Position numbers and translations under genes: made by a program. A stretch of DNA of 64,000 bases from JAXDTI01 sp034090045. GTDB taxonomy: Bacteria; Actinomycetota; Actinomycetes; Actinomycetales; Actinomycetaceae. A model generated the notes under the pieces. It saw nothing but the letters and a program-made list of their open reading frames with translations, was not told where the DNA came from and searched no databases. Numbering within the stretch: the stretch's first letter is position 1; each line of letters begins with the position of its first letter. The stretch is taken from the NCBI GenBank assembly GCA_034090045.1, contig JAXDTI010000003.1, forward strand, positions 186,001-250,000, read 5' to 3'. Below, piece after piece: positions 32,700-42,440 of this stretch.

Positions 32700-33890
32700 G
32701 TGGCAAAAGCCAAGTATGAGCGGACTAAACCGCACGTAAACATCGGCACTATCGGTCACGTCGACCACGGCAAGACCACCTTGACCGCGGCGATCACAAA
32801 GGTGCTGCACGACAAATGGCCGGAACTGAACGAGTCCACCCCGTTCGATGAGATCGACAACGCTCCGGAGGAACGCGAACGCGGTATCACCATTAACGTT
32901 GCTCACGTCGAATACCAGACTGAGAAGCGTCACTATGCTCACGTTGATGCCCCCGGTCACGCCGACTATGTGAAGAACATGATTACCGGCGCAGCCCAGA
33001 TGGACGGCGCGATCCTGGTGGTTGCCGCCACCGATGGCCCGATGGCTCAAACTCACGAGCACGTGTTGCTGGCTCGTCAGGTGGGTGTGCCGAGCATCCT
33101 GGTCGCCCTGAACAAGTGCGACTCCCCGGATGTCGATGAGGAAATGATTGAGCTGGTCGAGGAGGAGTGCCGCGACCTGCTGGGTTCCCAGGGCTTCGAC
33201 TCTGACTGCCCGGTGGTTCATGTTTCCGCGCTGAAGGCTCTGGAGGGTGACGCCGAGTGGGTTGCCAAGATCGAGGAGCTCATGGACGCGGTTGACGAAT
33301 ATATTCCGGAGCCGGTTCGTGACTTGGATAAGCCGTTCCTGATGCCGATCGAGGATGTGTTCACCATCACCGGTCGTGGCACCGTCGTTACGGGTCGTGT
33401 CGAGCGCGGTAAGCTCGCCATAAACTCCGAGGTGGACATCCTCGGTATCCGCGATCCGCAGCACACCACCGTCACCGGTATCGAGACTTTCCACAAGTCG
33501 ATGGATGAGGCAGAGGCTGGCGACAACACCGGTCTGCTGCTGCGTGGCACCAAGCGTGACGAGGTTGAGCGCGGTCAGGTTGTTGCCGCTCCCGGAACGA
33601 TTAAGACCCACACCAAGTTCAAGGGGCAGGTCTACATCTTGAAGAAGGAAGAGGGCGGACGTCACAAGGCGTTCTACTCCGGCTACCGTCCACAGTTCTA
33701 CTTCCGCACCACGGATGTGACCGGCGTTATCGAGCTGCCGGCTGGCACCGAGATGGTTATGCCCGGCGACACCACCGAAATCGAGGTCGAGCTGATTCAG
33801 CCGATCGCTATGGAGGTTGGTTTGGGCTTCGCTATCCGCGAGGGTGGTCGTACTGTAGGTTCCGGCAAGGTGACCGAGGTCGAGCTCTGA
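32700..33890 (+). CDS. tuf: Elongation factor Tu
   Basis: EF-Tu carries aminoacyl-tRNA to the ribosome. At 396 residues it matches family length, with G1 GHVDHGKTT, effector ERGITINVAHVEY, G3 DAPGHADY and G4 NKCD. The domain II/III segments are complete (GRGTVVTGRVERG, GYRPQFYFRTTDVTG). Starts with GTG; AGGAGGACAAAAA is a strong ribosome binding site. The 144-base gap from fusA, with an AT-rich stretch (TATGTTAATCT near 32620), could hold a separate promoter for higher tuf expression. An intrinsic terminator follows. Confidence 0.98.
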   Translation: MAKAKYERTKPHVNIGTIGHVDHGKTTLTAAITKVLHDKWPELNESTPFDEIDNAPEERERGITINVAHVEYQTEKRHYAHVDAPGHADYVKNMITGAAQMDGAILVVAATDGPMAQTHEHVLLARQVGVPSILVALNKCDSPDVDEEMIELVEEECRDLLGSQGFDSDCPVVHVSALKALEGDAEWVAKIEELMDAVDEYIPEPVRDLDKPFLMPIEDVFTITGRGTVVTGRVERGKLAINSEVDILGIRDPQHTTVTGIETFHKSMDEAEAGDNTGLLLRGTKRDEVERGQVVAAPGTIKTHTKFKGQVYILKKEEGGRHKAFYSGYRPQFYFRTTDVTGVIELPAGTEMVMPGDTTEIEVELIQPIAMEVGLGFAIREGGRTVGSGKVTEVEL

Positions 33891-33915
33891 TATACAGGTC
33901 TCAAATAGCCTGATT

Positions 33916-33953
33916 ACGGGCGGGAACGGCGAGAGCCTTCCCGCCCGTTTTTC
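33916..33953 (+). terminator. Intrinsic terminator of the str operon
   Basis: ACGGGCGGGAA pairs perfectly with TTCCCGCCCGT around a GC-rich loop (CGGCGAGAGCC, itself able to pair partly), followed by TTTTTCG. It begins 25 bases after the tuf stop. Confidence 0.95.
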
Positions 33954-34038
33954 GTATTCAGGTAGCGAGACTACTATGAGAGCTGTAGGGGGCGAGAATC
34001 AGACAGGTTCCGTCCCTGCACTTATGGAGGAAAGAAAA

Positions 34039-34887
34039 ATGACCTACAATCGGGTTTTAACGATTCAAGATATTTCCTGTGTGGGACAGTGCTCACTGAC
34101 CGTGGCGCTTCCTATACTCTCCGCCTGTGGACAGGAGACAGCGATTCTACCGTCGGCGGTGCTTTCCACCCACACTGCCGGGTTCACCGGATACACGTTT
34201 CGGGATTTAACCGAAGATATTCCGAAAATTGAAAAACACTGGGAAGCTGAAGGCATCGAGTTTGCCGCGCTCTATACCGGGTATTTAGGCAGTGCTGAAC
34301 AGATTGCTCATGTGCGTCATATCGCCCAAAATAGGTTACGTGCTGGAGCGCCCTTTATCGTGGATCCGGCTATGGCAGATAACGGGAAACTGTACCCCGG
34401 TTTCGACATGGATTTTGTCGCCGAAATGGCGTCGCTGGCTTTTGCCGGCGACATTATTTTGCCGAATCTGACCGAGGCCTGCCTGATCGGTGGAATAGAA
34501 TACCGCGAAGAATACGACCGCGAATATATAGACGGGATTATCGAGGCGCTGGTTGCGAAACGAGCCGAAGTTTCTGATCGCCCACAGACCATCGTCCTGA
34601 CCGGCGTGGGATACACTCCCGGACGCACCGGCGTGGTCGTATATGACACCGAAAACGGATACCAGTATTACGAACATGAGCATCTGGATCCGGGCAGCCA
34701 CGGCACCGGAGACGTGTATTCGGCGAGCTTTGTTGGCGCTTTACTCCATGACCACAGCGCTTTCGAGGCGGCACGGATTGCGGCTGACTACACTGTTCGC
34801 TGTATTAAAGCAACCGTGGGTGACAAGGACCACTGGTATGGCCCGAAGTTCGAGTTGGAGCTGCCCTGGCTGATTGAAAACCTGTGA
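34039..34887 (+). CDS. pdxY: Pyridoxal/pyridoxamine kinase (PdxK/PdxY type)
   Basis: Ribokinase-superfamily B6-vitamer kinase of 282 residues, expected to make pyridoxal phosphate for salvage. The N-terminus RVLTIQDISCVGQCSLTVALPIL, the TGYLGSAEQI segment, PNLTEACLI and the catalytic anion-hole region HGTGDVYSASFVGAL, with its Asp, are characteristic. The ATG at 34039 is chosen for its GGAGGAAAG ribosome binding site; an earlier in-frame start adds 21 unrelated residues. Many actinobacteria that lack full B6 synthesis rely on it. PLP users in the window include thrC, lysA and serC. The lipid kinase follows after 38 bases, so the two may be cotranscribed. Confidence 0.9.
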   Translation: MTYNRVLTIQDISCVGQCSLTVALPILSACGQETAILPSAVLSTHTAGFTGYTFRDLTEDIPKIEKHWEAEGIEFAALYTGYLGSAEQIAHVRHIAQNRLRAGAPFIVDPAMADNGKLYPGFDMDFVAEMASLAFAGDIILPNLTEACLIGGIEYREEYDREYIDGIIEALVAKRAEVSDRPQTIVLTGVGYTPGRTGVVVYDTENGYQYYEHEHLDPGSHGTGDVYSASFVGALLHDHSAFEAARIAADYTVRCIKATVGDKDHWYGPKFELELPWLIENL

Positions 34888-34925
34888 TATAGGGGGTAGC
34901 GGGTACAGCAGTATAGGCTGTACCT

Positions 34926-35891
34926 ATGCGCCCCTATATTCGATTCATTCTCAGTAGTGGTGCCGGCAGGGGTCGAGCCAGTGAGCTGATCCACGAGATT
35001 CGGCGCGTCTATCCGCAAGCCACCCACTCTGTTGTTGGAACCGGAGCTGCACAGTGCGGCGAGGTGACGATTTCTTTAACTACCGGGCCAGACGATATCC
35101 GAATGGTGGCTTCGCAGTGGGCGGAGTTCCACGGCGACCAGGGTGTTTGTTTCCTGGCTGGCGGAGACGGCTCAATCAACGAAACCGCTTCTGTGCTGCG
35201 TGATACCGGATGTGCTTTCGGAGTATTACCCGCAGGAACCGGAAACGATTTCGCGCGCACCCTCTATGACGGGCAGGTGTCTCCGCGTTTCGCCTTACAG
35301 CTCGTTGAACGCACCCGGGATGCCGAGGTGGAGCCAATAGATATGTTGGAGGTCAACGATACGTTTTGTGTGAACCTGTTCTCGCTGGGGTTCGACACTG
35401 AAGTGTTGCGGGAGGCTCTGCGGCTGGTTGGTGCCCATCCGTGGCTCGGTCAGGGAGCGTATGTCGCAGCGCTCGCCCGGTTAGCGTTGCGCAACAAATC
35501 CACTCCACTACGTTTTGAGGCGCTCACGGAAACGGGGGAACATATCAGCCTAGAGCAGGAATGCACGGTACTGATTGTTGGGAACGGCGAATACTATGGC
35601 AGCGGCTATCATCCGCTGCCGGGTGCGCTGCTCGATGACGGGCTGGCAGACGTTCTTTGGGCAGACCCGTTGAACCTGGCGCAATTTGGGGTGCTATTGG
35701 GCAGCTATCGGCGTGGCACCCACATGGGCAATTCGAAGCTGCACCACGCACGGGCACGTGAAGTTAGTCTCAGTCGCACTGACGGACAGGACGTGCTTTG
35801 GAACGTAGACGGTATCGTCTATTCGAGTCCCGAGGTTCATATCCGGGTGCTGCCGGGAGCCTTGAACCTGGCGCGTATCCCCTGCCGGTAA
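34926..35891 (+). CDS. Diacylglycerol/sphingosine-kinase-like lipid kinase
   Basis: Member of the DAGK catalytic-domain family, 321 residues. The nucleotide-binding GGDGSINE motif lies near residue 80, followed by GVLPAGTGNDFARTL, both diagnostic. The C-terminal beta-sandwich domain has VNLFSLGFDTEVL and the typical LDDGLADVLWADPLN pattern, ending in WNVDGIVYSSPEVHIRVLPGAL. Substrate is likely a membrane lipid such as diacylglycerol. The exact lipid cannot be told. It converges on aspA with only 18 bases between the stops. A start near RPYIRFILSSGAGRG fits the family, where a short strand precedes SGAGRG. Confidence 0.9.
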   Translation: MRPYIRFILSSGAGRGRASELIHEIRRVYPQATHSVVGTGAAQCGEVTISLTTGPDDIRMVASQWAEFHGDQGVCFLAGGDGSINETASVLRDTGCAFGVLPAGTGNDFARTLYDGQVSPRFALQLVERTRDAEVEPIDMLEVNDTFCVNLFSLGFDTEVLREALRLVGAHPWLGQGAYVAALARLALRNKSTPLRFEALTETGEHISLEQECTVLIVGNGEYYGSGYHPLPGALLDDGLADVLWADPLNLAQFGVLLGSYRRGTHMGNSKLHHARAREVSLSRTDGQDVLWNVDGIVYSSPEVHIRVLPGALNLARIPCR

Positions 35892-35909
35892 AGACCTGTT
35901 TCACGGAGG

Positions 35910-37358
35910 TTAAAGCTGCGGCAAACCCCTATCCCCATCCGAATAAACTGTGCCGGAATAGCGCGGCGACATGAGAGCCTCAACGCTGAGCAGAGAATCG
36001 ACTTGTTCGGCACTCATCAGCCCCATCTCGACTACAACTTCTTTCACGGATTTCCCGGTGCGCGCCACCTGACGTCCCACCAGGTCGCCATTGTGGTGCC
36101 CGATAATGTCGTTCAGGTAGGTCACGATACCAATAGAGTTCATCACGTGTGCCTCGCAAACTTCGGGGTTCGCGGTGATACCGTCCACACATTTCTCCCG
36201 GAGCGTATCCATCGCGTTAGTGAGTAGCTCCAGGGATTCGAACATACACTGGGCGAGCGCCGGTTCCATCACGTTTAACTGCAACTGGCCGGCAGCAGCA
36301 GCATGGGTGACCGCAACATCGTTACCCATCACTTTAAAACACACCTGGTTCACGACCTCGGGAATCACCGGATTCACTTTCGCCGGCATAATCGAGGAAC
36401 CTGGCTGCATTTCCGGCAGGTTGATTTCGTGGAGACCCGCCCGCGGACCAGAACTGAGCAGCCGCAGGTCATCACATATCTTTGAAAGTTTCGTGGCCAG
36501 GCGTTTCAACACCGAATGCACCGCGAGATAGGCTCCGTTGTCGCTGGTCGCTTCGAGCAGGTTCGCCGCCGGTTTAATCGGGTAGCCGGTCACCTCAGCG
36601 AGTTTGAGTGCCGCCACCTGCGGGTAGCCTTTCGGAGTATTCACGCCGGTACCGATTGCGGTCGCACCCAGGTTCACTTCCAACAGCAGCGGACCGTTCG
36701 CGTCAATACGCGCCAACTCCTCGGCGATATTGACGCTGAACCCCATAAACTCCTGTCCCAGTGTCATAGGCACCGCATCCTGCAGCTGGGTGCGCCCCAT
36801 CTTCAGGATGCCAGCGAACTCTTCACCCTTGCGCGCGAAAGCCTGCTCCAGGTTCTCAACCGCGCGCCGTACCTGCCGCAGCATCGTGTATGCGGCGAGA
36901 CGAAAACCAGTGGGATAGGCATCATTCGTGCTCTGGCTCTTGTTTACGTGATCATTTGGGTTAATCACGTCATAGCGACCCTTCTCGTAGCCGAGCAGTT
37001 CCAGAGCCAGGTTCGCCACCACCTCGTTGGCGTTCATATTTACGCTGGTGCCGGCACCGCCCTGGAACACGTCCACCGGGAACTGATCCATGCAGCGTCC
37101 CTTCTCCAACAGTTCGTCACAGCCCGCCTGGATTGCCTGCGCGATATCGTGCGGCAACACATGGAGCTCCTCGTTTGCTTGGGCGACAGCTTTCTTTACC
37201 TGCACCATTGAACGCACAAACGCGGGAACGTCGCTGATAAGTTTGCCTGAAATCTTGAAATTTTCAATCGCCCGTTGGGTTTGCACACCCCAATACGCCT
37301 CCGCTGGTACAGCCTTTTCCCCCAATAAATCAACTTCGATACGCTCAGCCATCAGCAT
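35910..37358 (-). CDS. aspA: Aspartate ammonia-lyase
   Basis: Fumarase/aspartase superfamily enzyme, converting aspartate to fumarate and ammonia. At 482 residues it has the signature GSSIMPAKVNPVIPEV holding the catalytic-loop Ser, and the N-terminus RIEVDLLGEKAVPAEAYWGVQTQRA shared by aspartases. Fumarase class II is the main alternative; the VDLLGEKxVP start and the mid-protein PDHVNKSQSTND form favour aspartase. Two tandem starts (ATG-CTG-ATG) lie after GAGAAGAGAC; the first is kept. It follows thrB on the same strand after 182 bases. It could supply fumarate for anaerobic respiration, together with the DctA-like carrier. Confidence 0.9.
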   Translation of the reverse strand: MLMAERIEVDLLGEKAVPAEAYWGVQTQRAIENFKISGKLISDVPAFVRSMVQVKKAVAQANEELHVLPHDIAQAIQAGCDELLEKGRCMDQFPVDVFQGGAGTSVNMNANEVVANLALELLGYEKGRYDVINPNDHVNKSQSTNDAYPTGFRLAAYTMLRQVRRAVENLEQAFARKGEEFAGILKMGRTQLQDAVPMTLGQEFMGFSVNIAEELARIDANGPLLLEVNLGATAIGTGVNTPKGYPQVAALKLAEVTGYPIKPAANLLEATSDNGAYLAVHSVLKRLATKLSKICDDLRLLSSGPRAGLHEINLPEMQPGSSIMPAKVNPVIPEVVNQVCFKVMGNDVAVTHAAAAGQLQLNVMEPALAQCMFESLELLTNAMDTLREKCVDGITANPEVCEAHVMNSIGIVTYLNDIIGHHNGDLVGRQVARTGKSVKEVVVEMGLMSAEQVDSLLSVEALMSPRYSGTVYSDGDRGLPQL

Positions 37359-37540
37359 GTCTCTTCTCTCTTTTGCCTGTGTGTTTCACCGGCGACTATA
37401 AAAAGCGCCACCTAGTCATTATGACGCAACAGTACCGGAGTTTTATCTCTTTACCCGGCATTTTCAAGGCATTTTACTGGGCGAGGAGGAGCTGCCCTGA
37501 CCTCTATGCGCCTTGGGGGCGACCCTGTGGCACAGAACAG

Positions 37541-38437
37541 CTAGAAATCGGTTTCGACTGTCGTACCGGAAGTGTCAATATCGAGAACTTGGGTGTCCCA
37601 ACCGTTCTGTACGGCCTGTGAGAGAATATCGGAGCCGACCGCCCCAAACACCATAACCGCAGGTCCCGCTCCAGAAATAACTGCAGGGAGTTCACGACGG
37701 CGCAGCCACTTCACCAGGGCATAGGATGCGGGCATGGCGGCTTCCCGATATGCCTGATGCAAGAAATCTTCCGTGGCGGTCATCAACAGTGAATGATCCT
37801 GTTGCAAGGCAAGCACCAGCAGCGCCGCCCGCGCCGAATTGTCGGCGGCGTCCCGATGTGGAATCTGATCGGGTAACAGCGCCCGCGCTTGTTTCGTGTC
37901 CACCGTGAAATCCGGAACAAACAGTGTCAATTGCAGCGGCAGTGGGGAGAGTTCAACGGCACGAACCTCCGCTTCGTCACTGATCGCGAGGGTCACTCCC
38001 CCAAAAATTGTTGGCGCGATATTATCCGGATGCCCCTCAATATCGGTCGCTATCTCCAACATACGTTGCCGAGACAGCTGTGTCGGGTCGGAAACCAGGC
38101 CGGACGCAGCAGCGATACCCGCAACGATAGCGGCGGCAGAGGAACCGAGCCCGCGAGAGAGCGGTATCCGGTTCGTGCAGTGCATCCTGAGCCCCACCTG
38201 CGGTGCGCCCGCCAGGTCTAGGGCATGACGCAAACATTTCACTATCAGGTTGGAGTCGTCTCTCGGTAACGTGTCGGCACCGTATCCCTCAATTTCTATT
38301 TCGGTGCTGCCGGTGGTGGCCTCGACTATCAGCTCGTCATGGAGGCTGAGGGCCAGGCCCATACAATCGTAGCCCGGGCCGAGGTTAGCCGAGGAGGCCG
38401 GAACCTGTACCTTTACCCGATTCTGAGCGATCCGCAT
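37541..38437 (-). CDS. thrB: Homoserine kinase
   Basis: GHMP kinase that phosphorylates homoserine for threonine synthesis. The 298-residue protein has VQVPASSANLGPGYDCMGLAL at the N-terminus, the phosphate-binding PLSRGLGSSAAAIVAG and the C-terminal GHMP motif ELPAVISGAGPAVMVFG. It follows thrC by 21 bases in the lysA-hom-thrC-thrB operon. In many relatives rho comes next, but here it does not. Confidence 0.97.
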   Translation of the reverse strand: MRIAQNRVKVQVPASSANLGPGYDCMGLALSLHDELIVEATTGSTEIEIEGYGADTLPRDDSNLIVKCLRHALDLAGAPQVGLRMHCTNRIPLSRGLGSSAAAIVAGIAAASGLVSDPTQLSRQRMLEIATDIEGHPDNIAPTIFGGVTLAISDEAEVRAVELSPLPLQLTLFVPDFTVDTKQARALLPDQIPHRDAADNSARAALLVLALQQDHSLLMTATEDFLHQAYREAAMPASYALVKWLRRRELPAVISGAGPAVMVFGAVGSDILSQAVQNGWDTQVLDIDTSGTTVETDF

Positions 38438-38458
38438 TCTAGACTCCTGTTCGGCATC

Positions 38459-39556
38459 TCAGTTCAAACCGAGGGCGCGCACCGCCGCATCGAGGGTCGG
38501 TTCGATAACAGTCGGCGCGATGTTGCTCCCAGAAAGCGCGGTGTCGATATCTTTCAGGCCGTTGCCGGTCACCGTGCAGGTGATTGTTTTTCCACGTGGA
38601 ACCTGACCGGCTTCCGCGAGTTTCAGCAGCCCCGCAACCGATGCAGCAGATGCCGGTTCAACAAAGACACCGGCTTCGGCAGCTAAACGTGCCTGGGCGG
38701 AAAGGATCTGTTCATCGGTGACCGCGGTAATCAAACCATCTGATTTATCGCGCGCCTCGACAGCATAATCCCAGCTGGCCGGGTTGCCGATGCGAATCGC
38801 GGTGGCCACTGTCTCCGGGTTAGGAACCGGATGTCCGGCAACAAACGGCGCTGCACCGGCGGCCTGAATCCCCCACATTTGCGGCACCCTAGTCGATACC
38901 GCATCCCGGATAGTTTCGGGCATCGAATAGCTCACAGCCCGACCCGCATACTCGTTGTAACCCATCCAGTAAGCGGAAATGTTTCCGGCGTTTCCGACCG
39001 GCAACACGTGAATATCCGGGGCATCCCCCAGGTCATCAACAATTTCGAAAGCGGCAGTTTTCTGGCCTTGCAAACGGTATGGGTTAATCGAGTTTACCAG
39101 CGCAACCGGGTGTGTTTCGGCCAGTTCGCGCACGATCCGCAGACAGTCATCGAAGTTGCCGTCCACCGCTACCAGATCTGAGCCGTGAACAATCGCCTGA
39201 GCCAGTTTCCCTTTCGCGATTTTCCCGGCGGGCAGTACCACTGCACAGCGTAGACCGGCGCGAACCGCATAAGCTGCCGCTGAAGCGGACGTGTTTCCGG
39301 TAGAGGCACAGGCAACGATACGGGTGCCCTCGGCTTTCACTTTTGTTATCGCCATGGTCATTCCGCGGTCTTTGAAAGACCCGGTCGGGTTCAACCCCTC
39401 GACTTTCACATACACGTCACATCCGGTAACCTCCGCCAGGAATGGCACCGGCACCAGCGGTGTTCCACCCTCACGTAACGTCACGACCTGATCGGTGTCA
39501 GCTACCGGCAGCCGATCACGGTACTCGTTGATAACACCGTCCCATAAACGGCTCAT
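38459..39556 (-). CDS. thrC: Threonine synthase
   Basis: PLP enzyme making threonine from O-phosphohomoserine. The PLP lysine is in NPTGSFKDRGM near residue 62. Other blocks are ACASTGNTSASAAAYA and LPVGNAGNISAYWMGY, the phosphate-binding loop. Starting from the ATG at 39556, it has 365 residues. GAGGAGGAAGAAAAA upstream is a strong ribosome binding site; an earlier frame adds 27 residues with a Glu-rich stretch that is simply this site translated. Gap to hom is 84 bases. Confidence 0.97.
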   Translation of the reverse strand: MSRLWDGVINEYRDRLPVADTDQVVTLREGGTPLVPVPFLAEVTGCDVYVKVEGLNPTGSFKDRGMTMAITKVKAEGTRIVACASTGNTSASAAAYAVRAGLRCAVVLPAGKIAKGKLAQAIVHGSDLVAVDGNFDDCLRIVRELAETHPVALVNSINPYRLQGQKTAAFEIVDDLGDAPDIHVLPVGNAGNISAYWMGYNEYAGRAVSYSMPETIRDAVSTRVPQMWGIQAAGAAPFVAGHPVPNPETVATAIRIGNPASWDYAVEARDKSDGLITAVTDEQILSAQARLAAEAGVFVEPASAASVAGLLKLAEAGQVPRGKTITCTVTGNGLKDIDTALSGSNIAPTVIEPTLDAAVRALGLN

Positions 39557-39640
39557 TTTTTCTTCCTCCTCGCGCGGGGCGCCACTTTTACCCCTATAGC
39601 CTACCTGTTGCTCAGCTGTGTCTGGAGCGTGTCTCACCGC

Positions 39641-40963
39641 TCACAGCATGTGCAGCACCGAAAGCACCTCGCGTACCGCAGCGGTATCGGTTAAGGCGGC
39701 AGTGAGCTTTTCAACATTGCCGCTACGTGCCGGTTCGGTACTGATGGTGAGCACTATAGCATCATCGGAGCCCTGCTGGTCTACGGCAGCTATCGAGACC
39801 TGATTAGCGGCAAACAATGCCGTGATTTCGGCGAGCGTCCCCAGGTCGGGGCGCACATGCAGCCGTATTTTATAGGCTGAACGCACCTCAGCCGGGTCGA
39901 TAATCCTGCTGGTCGCGTATGCGGATTCGCGGGGCGCATTGCCGCCGTGGGCGGTGTGGGTTGCTGCCGCGACCACGTCAGACATGACAGCCGAGGCAGT
40001 TTGGATACCGCCGGCTCCCTGCCCATAAAACATGATGCGACCGGCCGCGTCACAGTCGAGAATAATTGCGTTAAAGGCTCCGGAGACGGTCGCCAGTGGG
40101 GAGTCCGCCGAGACGATAGTCGGGTGGACACGCACCGAAATCGGTTCGCCGTCTGCCGGGGTGGTTGTGCTGGTCGGGTGTTCGGCACCCGAGGTGCCGT
40201 CGGGGTTCACGCGTTCAGCTATCGCCAACAATTTGATAACCGTGCCAGAGCGTTTTGCCTCCGCAATATCGGCAACTGTTATACCCGTAATACCTGCCGT
40301 ATCCACGTCATCAGCGGAAACACGGGTGTGGAAACCGAGGGATGCCAGGATCGCGCATTTTGCTCCGGCATCCAGTCCCTCCACGTCGGCGGTCGGGTCG
40401 GCCTCGGCATAGCCGAGCTGTTGGGCGAGGGTGAGCGCCTCGTCATATTCCATACCCTCGGTGCTCATCTCATCCAGGATGAAGTTGGTGGTGCCGTTTA
40501 CGATCCCTAAGATACGTTCTACCCGGTCACCGCTCATCGATTCGCGTAGACCGTATACAACCGGGACAGCGCCGGCGACCGCTGCCTCGAAATACAGGTT
40601 CGCGTTATGGGCAGCGGTGGCATCATGTAGTTCTGGCCCGTGTGCGGCGAGCAGCGCCTTATTGCCGGTTACAACGGTTTTCCCGGCGGTGAGTGCCCGC
40701 ATTATCCAGGTGCGAGCCGGTTCGATTCCGCCTATCAGTTCCACCACCACGTCTGCAGCATCAATCAGGGTTTCCGCGTCGGTGGTGAGCAGTGAGGAAT
40801 CTATGAAATCCGGACGCGGCTTCGTGGTGTCGCTTACCACGATACCTATTAATTCAATTTCGGCACCGATACGAGCCTGATAGTCCTCGCGTTGTTCGGT
40901 AATCAGCCGAGCCACCTGGGAACCTACCGTGCCCGCACCGAGCAAAGCTATTTTGACTGTCAT
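39641..40963 (-). CDS. hom: Homoserine dehydrogenase
   Basis: NAD(P)-dependent enzyme converting aspartate semialdehyde to homoserine, the branch to threonine and methionine. The N-terminal Rossmann motif is LLGAGTVGSQVARLI; the catalytic core has GIVNGTTNFILDEM and the Asp/Lys region of the homoserine dehydrogenase family (ADPTADVEGLDAGAKCAILAS). The last 90 residues form an ACT domain (YKIRLHVRPDLGTLAEITALFAANQVSIAAVDQQ), which normally allows feedback by threonine. It is 440 residues, 26 bases after lysA. Confidence 0.97.
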   Translation of the reverse strand: MTVKIALLGAGTVGSQVARLITEQREDYQARIGAEIELIGIVVSDTTKPRPDFIDSSLLTTDAETLIDAADVVVELIGGIEPARTWIMRALTAGKTVVTGNKALLAAHGPELHDATAAHNANLYFEAAVAGAVPVVYGLRESMSGDRVERILGIVNGTTNFILDEMSTEGMEYDEALTLAQQLGYAEADPTADVEGLDAGAKCAILASLGFHTRVSADDVDTAGITGITVADIAEAKRSGTVIKLLAIAERVNPDGTSGAEHPTSTTTPADGEPISVRVHPTIVSADSPLATVSGAFNAIILDCDAAGRIMFYGQGAGGIQTASAVMSDVVAAATHTAHGGNAPRESAYATSRIIDPAEVRSAYKIRLHVRPDLGTLAEITALFAANQVSIAAVDQQGSDDAIVLTISTEPARSGNVEKLTAALTDTAAVREVLSVLHML

Positions 40964-40989
40964 ATACCCTATTTTAGCCGAGGCTGAGG

Positions 40990-42417
40990 CTAGTTCAGCT
41001 CGTAGTCACGTGCGAGCAGGTCGGCAACAGATACCCCGCGTAGCAGCGGAACTATCTGCCCGTCCTGTACGCCGATAACTGCCGGGGTGGGCAACATATT
41101 GTAGTTTGACCCCATCACGCGACCGTATGCGCCGGTCACAGGGGTTAGCAGCAGGTCGCCGCCGGTCAGGGTGGCGGGCAGGCGTGTATCGGAAATGATG
41201 ATGTCTCCGGATTCGCAGTGCTTGCCGACCACCCGGGTAGGGAGAGTGTCGGTTTCGGTGACCGGCAGGATGTGGCGCGCCTGCGAATCGAGGGCAATCG
41301 CACAGTAGCGTGAACCGTAGAGCGCGGGGCGGATATTGTCGCTCATCCCGCCGTCAACACTGACATAGCGGCGTTCACCCTCATCGAGAGGAATGTTCTT
41401 TATGGTGCCAACACGATACAGGGTGATACCGGCTGGTCCGATTACCGACCGTCCCGGTTCGATGGACACAAAAGGCGGTTCCGCTATGGTTTCGCGCACG
41501 ATTTCGGCCAGGTGGGAGGCTATTTCGGCGGGTTCGGGTGCTTTTTCGTCATTGGGGGTGTAGGCCACCGGATAGCCGCCGCCGAGATCCAGTTCACGCA
41601 CCGGGATTGCCTTTGCCCGCAGTTCGGAGATGAACCCCGCCATTACACGCAAAGCGGCATCGAAGGCGCCCAGATCATAGATTTGAGAACCTATGTGAGA
41701 GTGCAGCCCCAGAAAGTCCAGGTGTTCAGAGCTGTTGATACGCTCCACAGCGCTGAGTGCCGAACCGTTTAACAGCGAAAGACCGAATTTTTGGTCCTCG
41801 TGGGCGGTGGCAATAAAGTCATGTCCACCCGCATGGACGCCGGTGGTGACACGCACCATCACGCCGGGGCGGGTACCGGTGCGGACTGCCGCGGCCTCGA
41901 TGCGTTCAATTTCGGCGAGAGAGTCCACGATCAGTCGCCCGATACCGGTTTTCGCCAGGTCACCGCCAGTTAGCGCCAGCTCGATTTCGGTGTCGGATTT
42001 GTTGTTGCCGTGCAGACCGACGTGTGCCGGGTCGGCTCCGGCTGCGAGCGCGGTACGCAGTTCACCTTCGGATGCCGAATCTATACCCATGCCGGCGGCG
42101 GTGGCGATTTTCACGAGCCGCGCGGTCATCAGGGTTTTCCCAGCGAAGTATGCCATACCGCCGGCGAGACCCCTTTCAGGGTTGAATGATGTTGCCATTG
42201 CTTCTGCCCATGCTTGGGCGCGGGCGGTGAACTCTCCCAGGTCGATTAGGTACAGCGGGGTGCCGTATTGCCGGGTCAGGGAAGCCAGCGGCACCCCGGC
42301 TAGCGTCACCTGATTGTTGTTGGTATCGGTGCCCAGGTTCAGTCCACGCGGGAAAATATCGATTCGGCTGAGCGGGTCAATATAGGGGTATTCGGCTTCT
42401 GTAGTCTGTGCACTCAT
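40990..42417 (-). CDS. lysA: Diaminopimelate decarboxylase
   Basis: Converts meso-diaminopimelate to lysine. The alanine-racemase-like barrel holds the PLP lysine in AYFAGKTL near residue 94; GLHSHIGSQIYDLGAF and GGGYPVAYTP follow. The C-terminal beta domain has the conserved VGKHCESGDII with its catalytic Cys. Length is 475 residues. It is first in the lysA-hom-thrC-thrB operon. argS, the usual upstream gene in actinobacteria, is not present: the 42.4-44.1 kb degenerate stretch is there instead. Confidence 0.97.
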   Translation of the reverse strand: MSAQTTEAEYPYIDPLSRIDIFPRGLNLGTDTNNNQVTLAGVPLASLTRQYGTPLYLIDLGEFTARAQAWAEAMATSFNPERGLAGGMAYFAGKTLMTARLVKIATAAGMGIDSASEGELRTALAAGADPAHVGLHGNNKSDTEIELALTGGDLAKTGIGRLIVDSLAEIERIEAAAVRTGTRPGVMVRVTTGVHAGGHDFIATAHEDQKFGLSLLNGSALSAVERINSSEHLDFLGLHSHIGSQIYDLGAFDAALRVMAGFISELRAKAIPVRELDLGGGYPVAYTPNDEKAPEPAEIASHLAEIVRETIAEPPFVSIEPGRSVIGPAGITLYRVGTIKNIPLDEGERRYVSVDGGMSDNIRPALYGSRYCAIALDSQARHILPVTETDTLPTRVVGKHCESGDIIISDTRLPATLTGGDLLLTPVTGAYGRVMGSNYNMLPTPAVIGVQDGQIVPLLRGVSVADLLARDYELN

Positions 42418-42440
42418 GCCCTATATCCTAGCAATCCCCC

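Noticed and set aside
32658..33665. 335-codon frame antisense to tuf
   Set aside because: Mirror of highly biased tuf codons; tuf is certain and no ribosome binding site supports the antisense frame.
36516..37211. 231-codon frame antisense to aspA
   Set aside because: Composition is a shadow of aspA, with no protein-like motifs.
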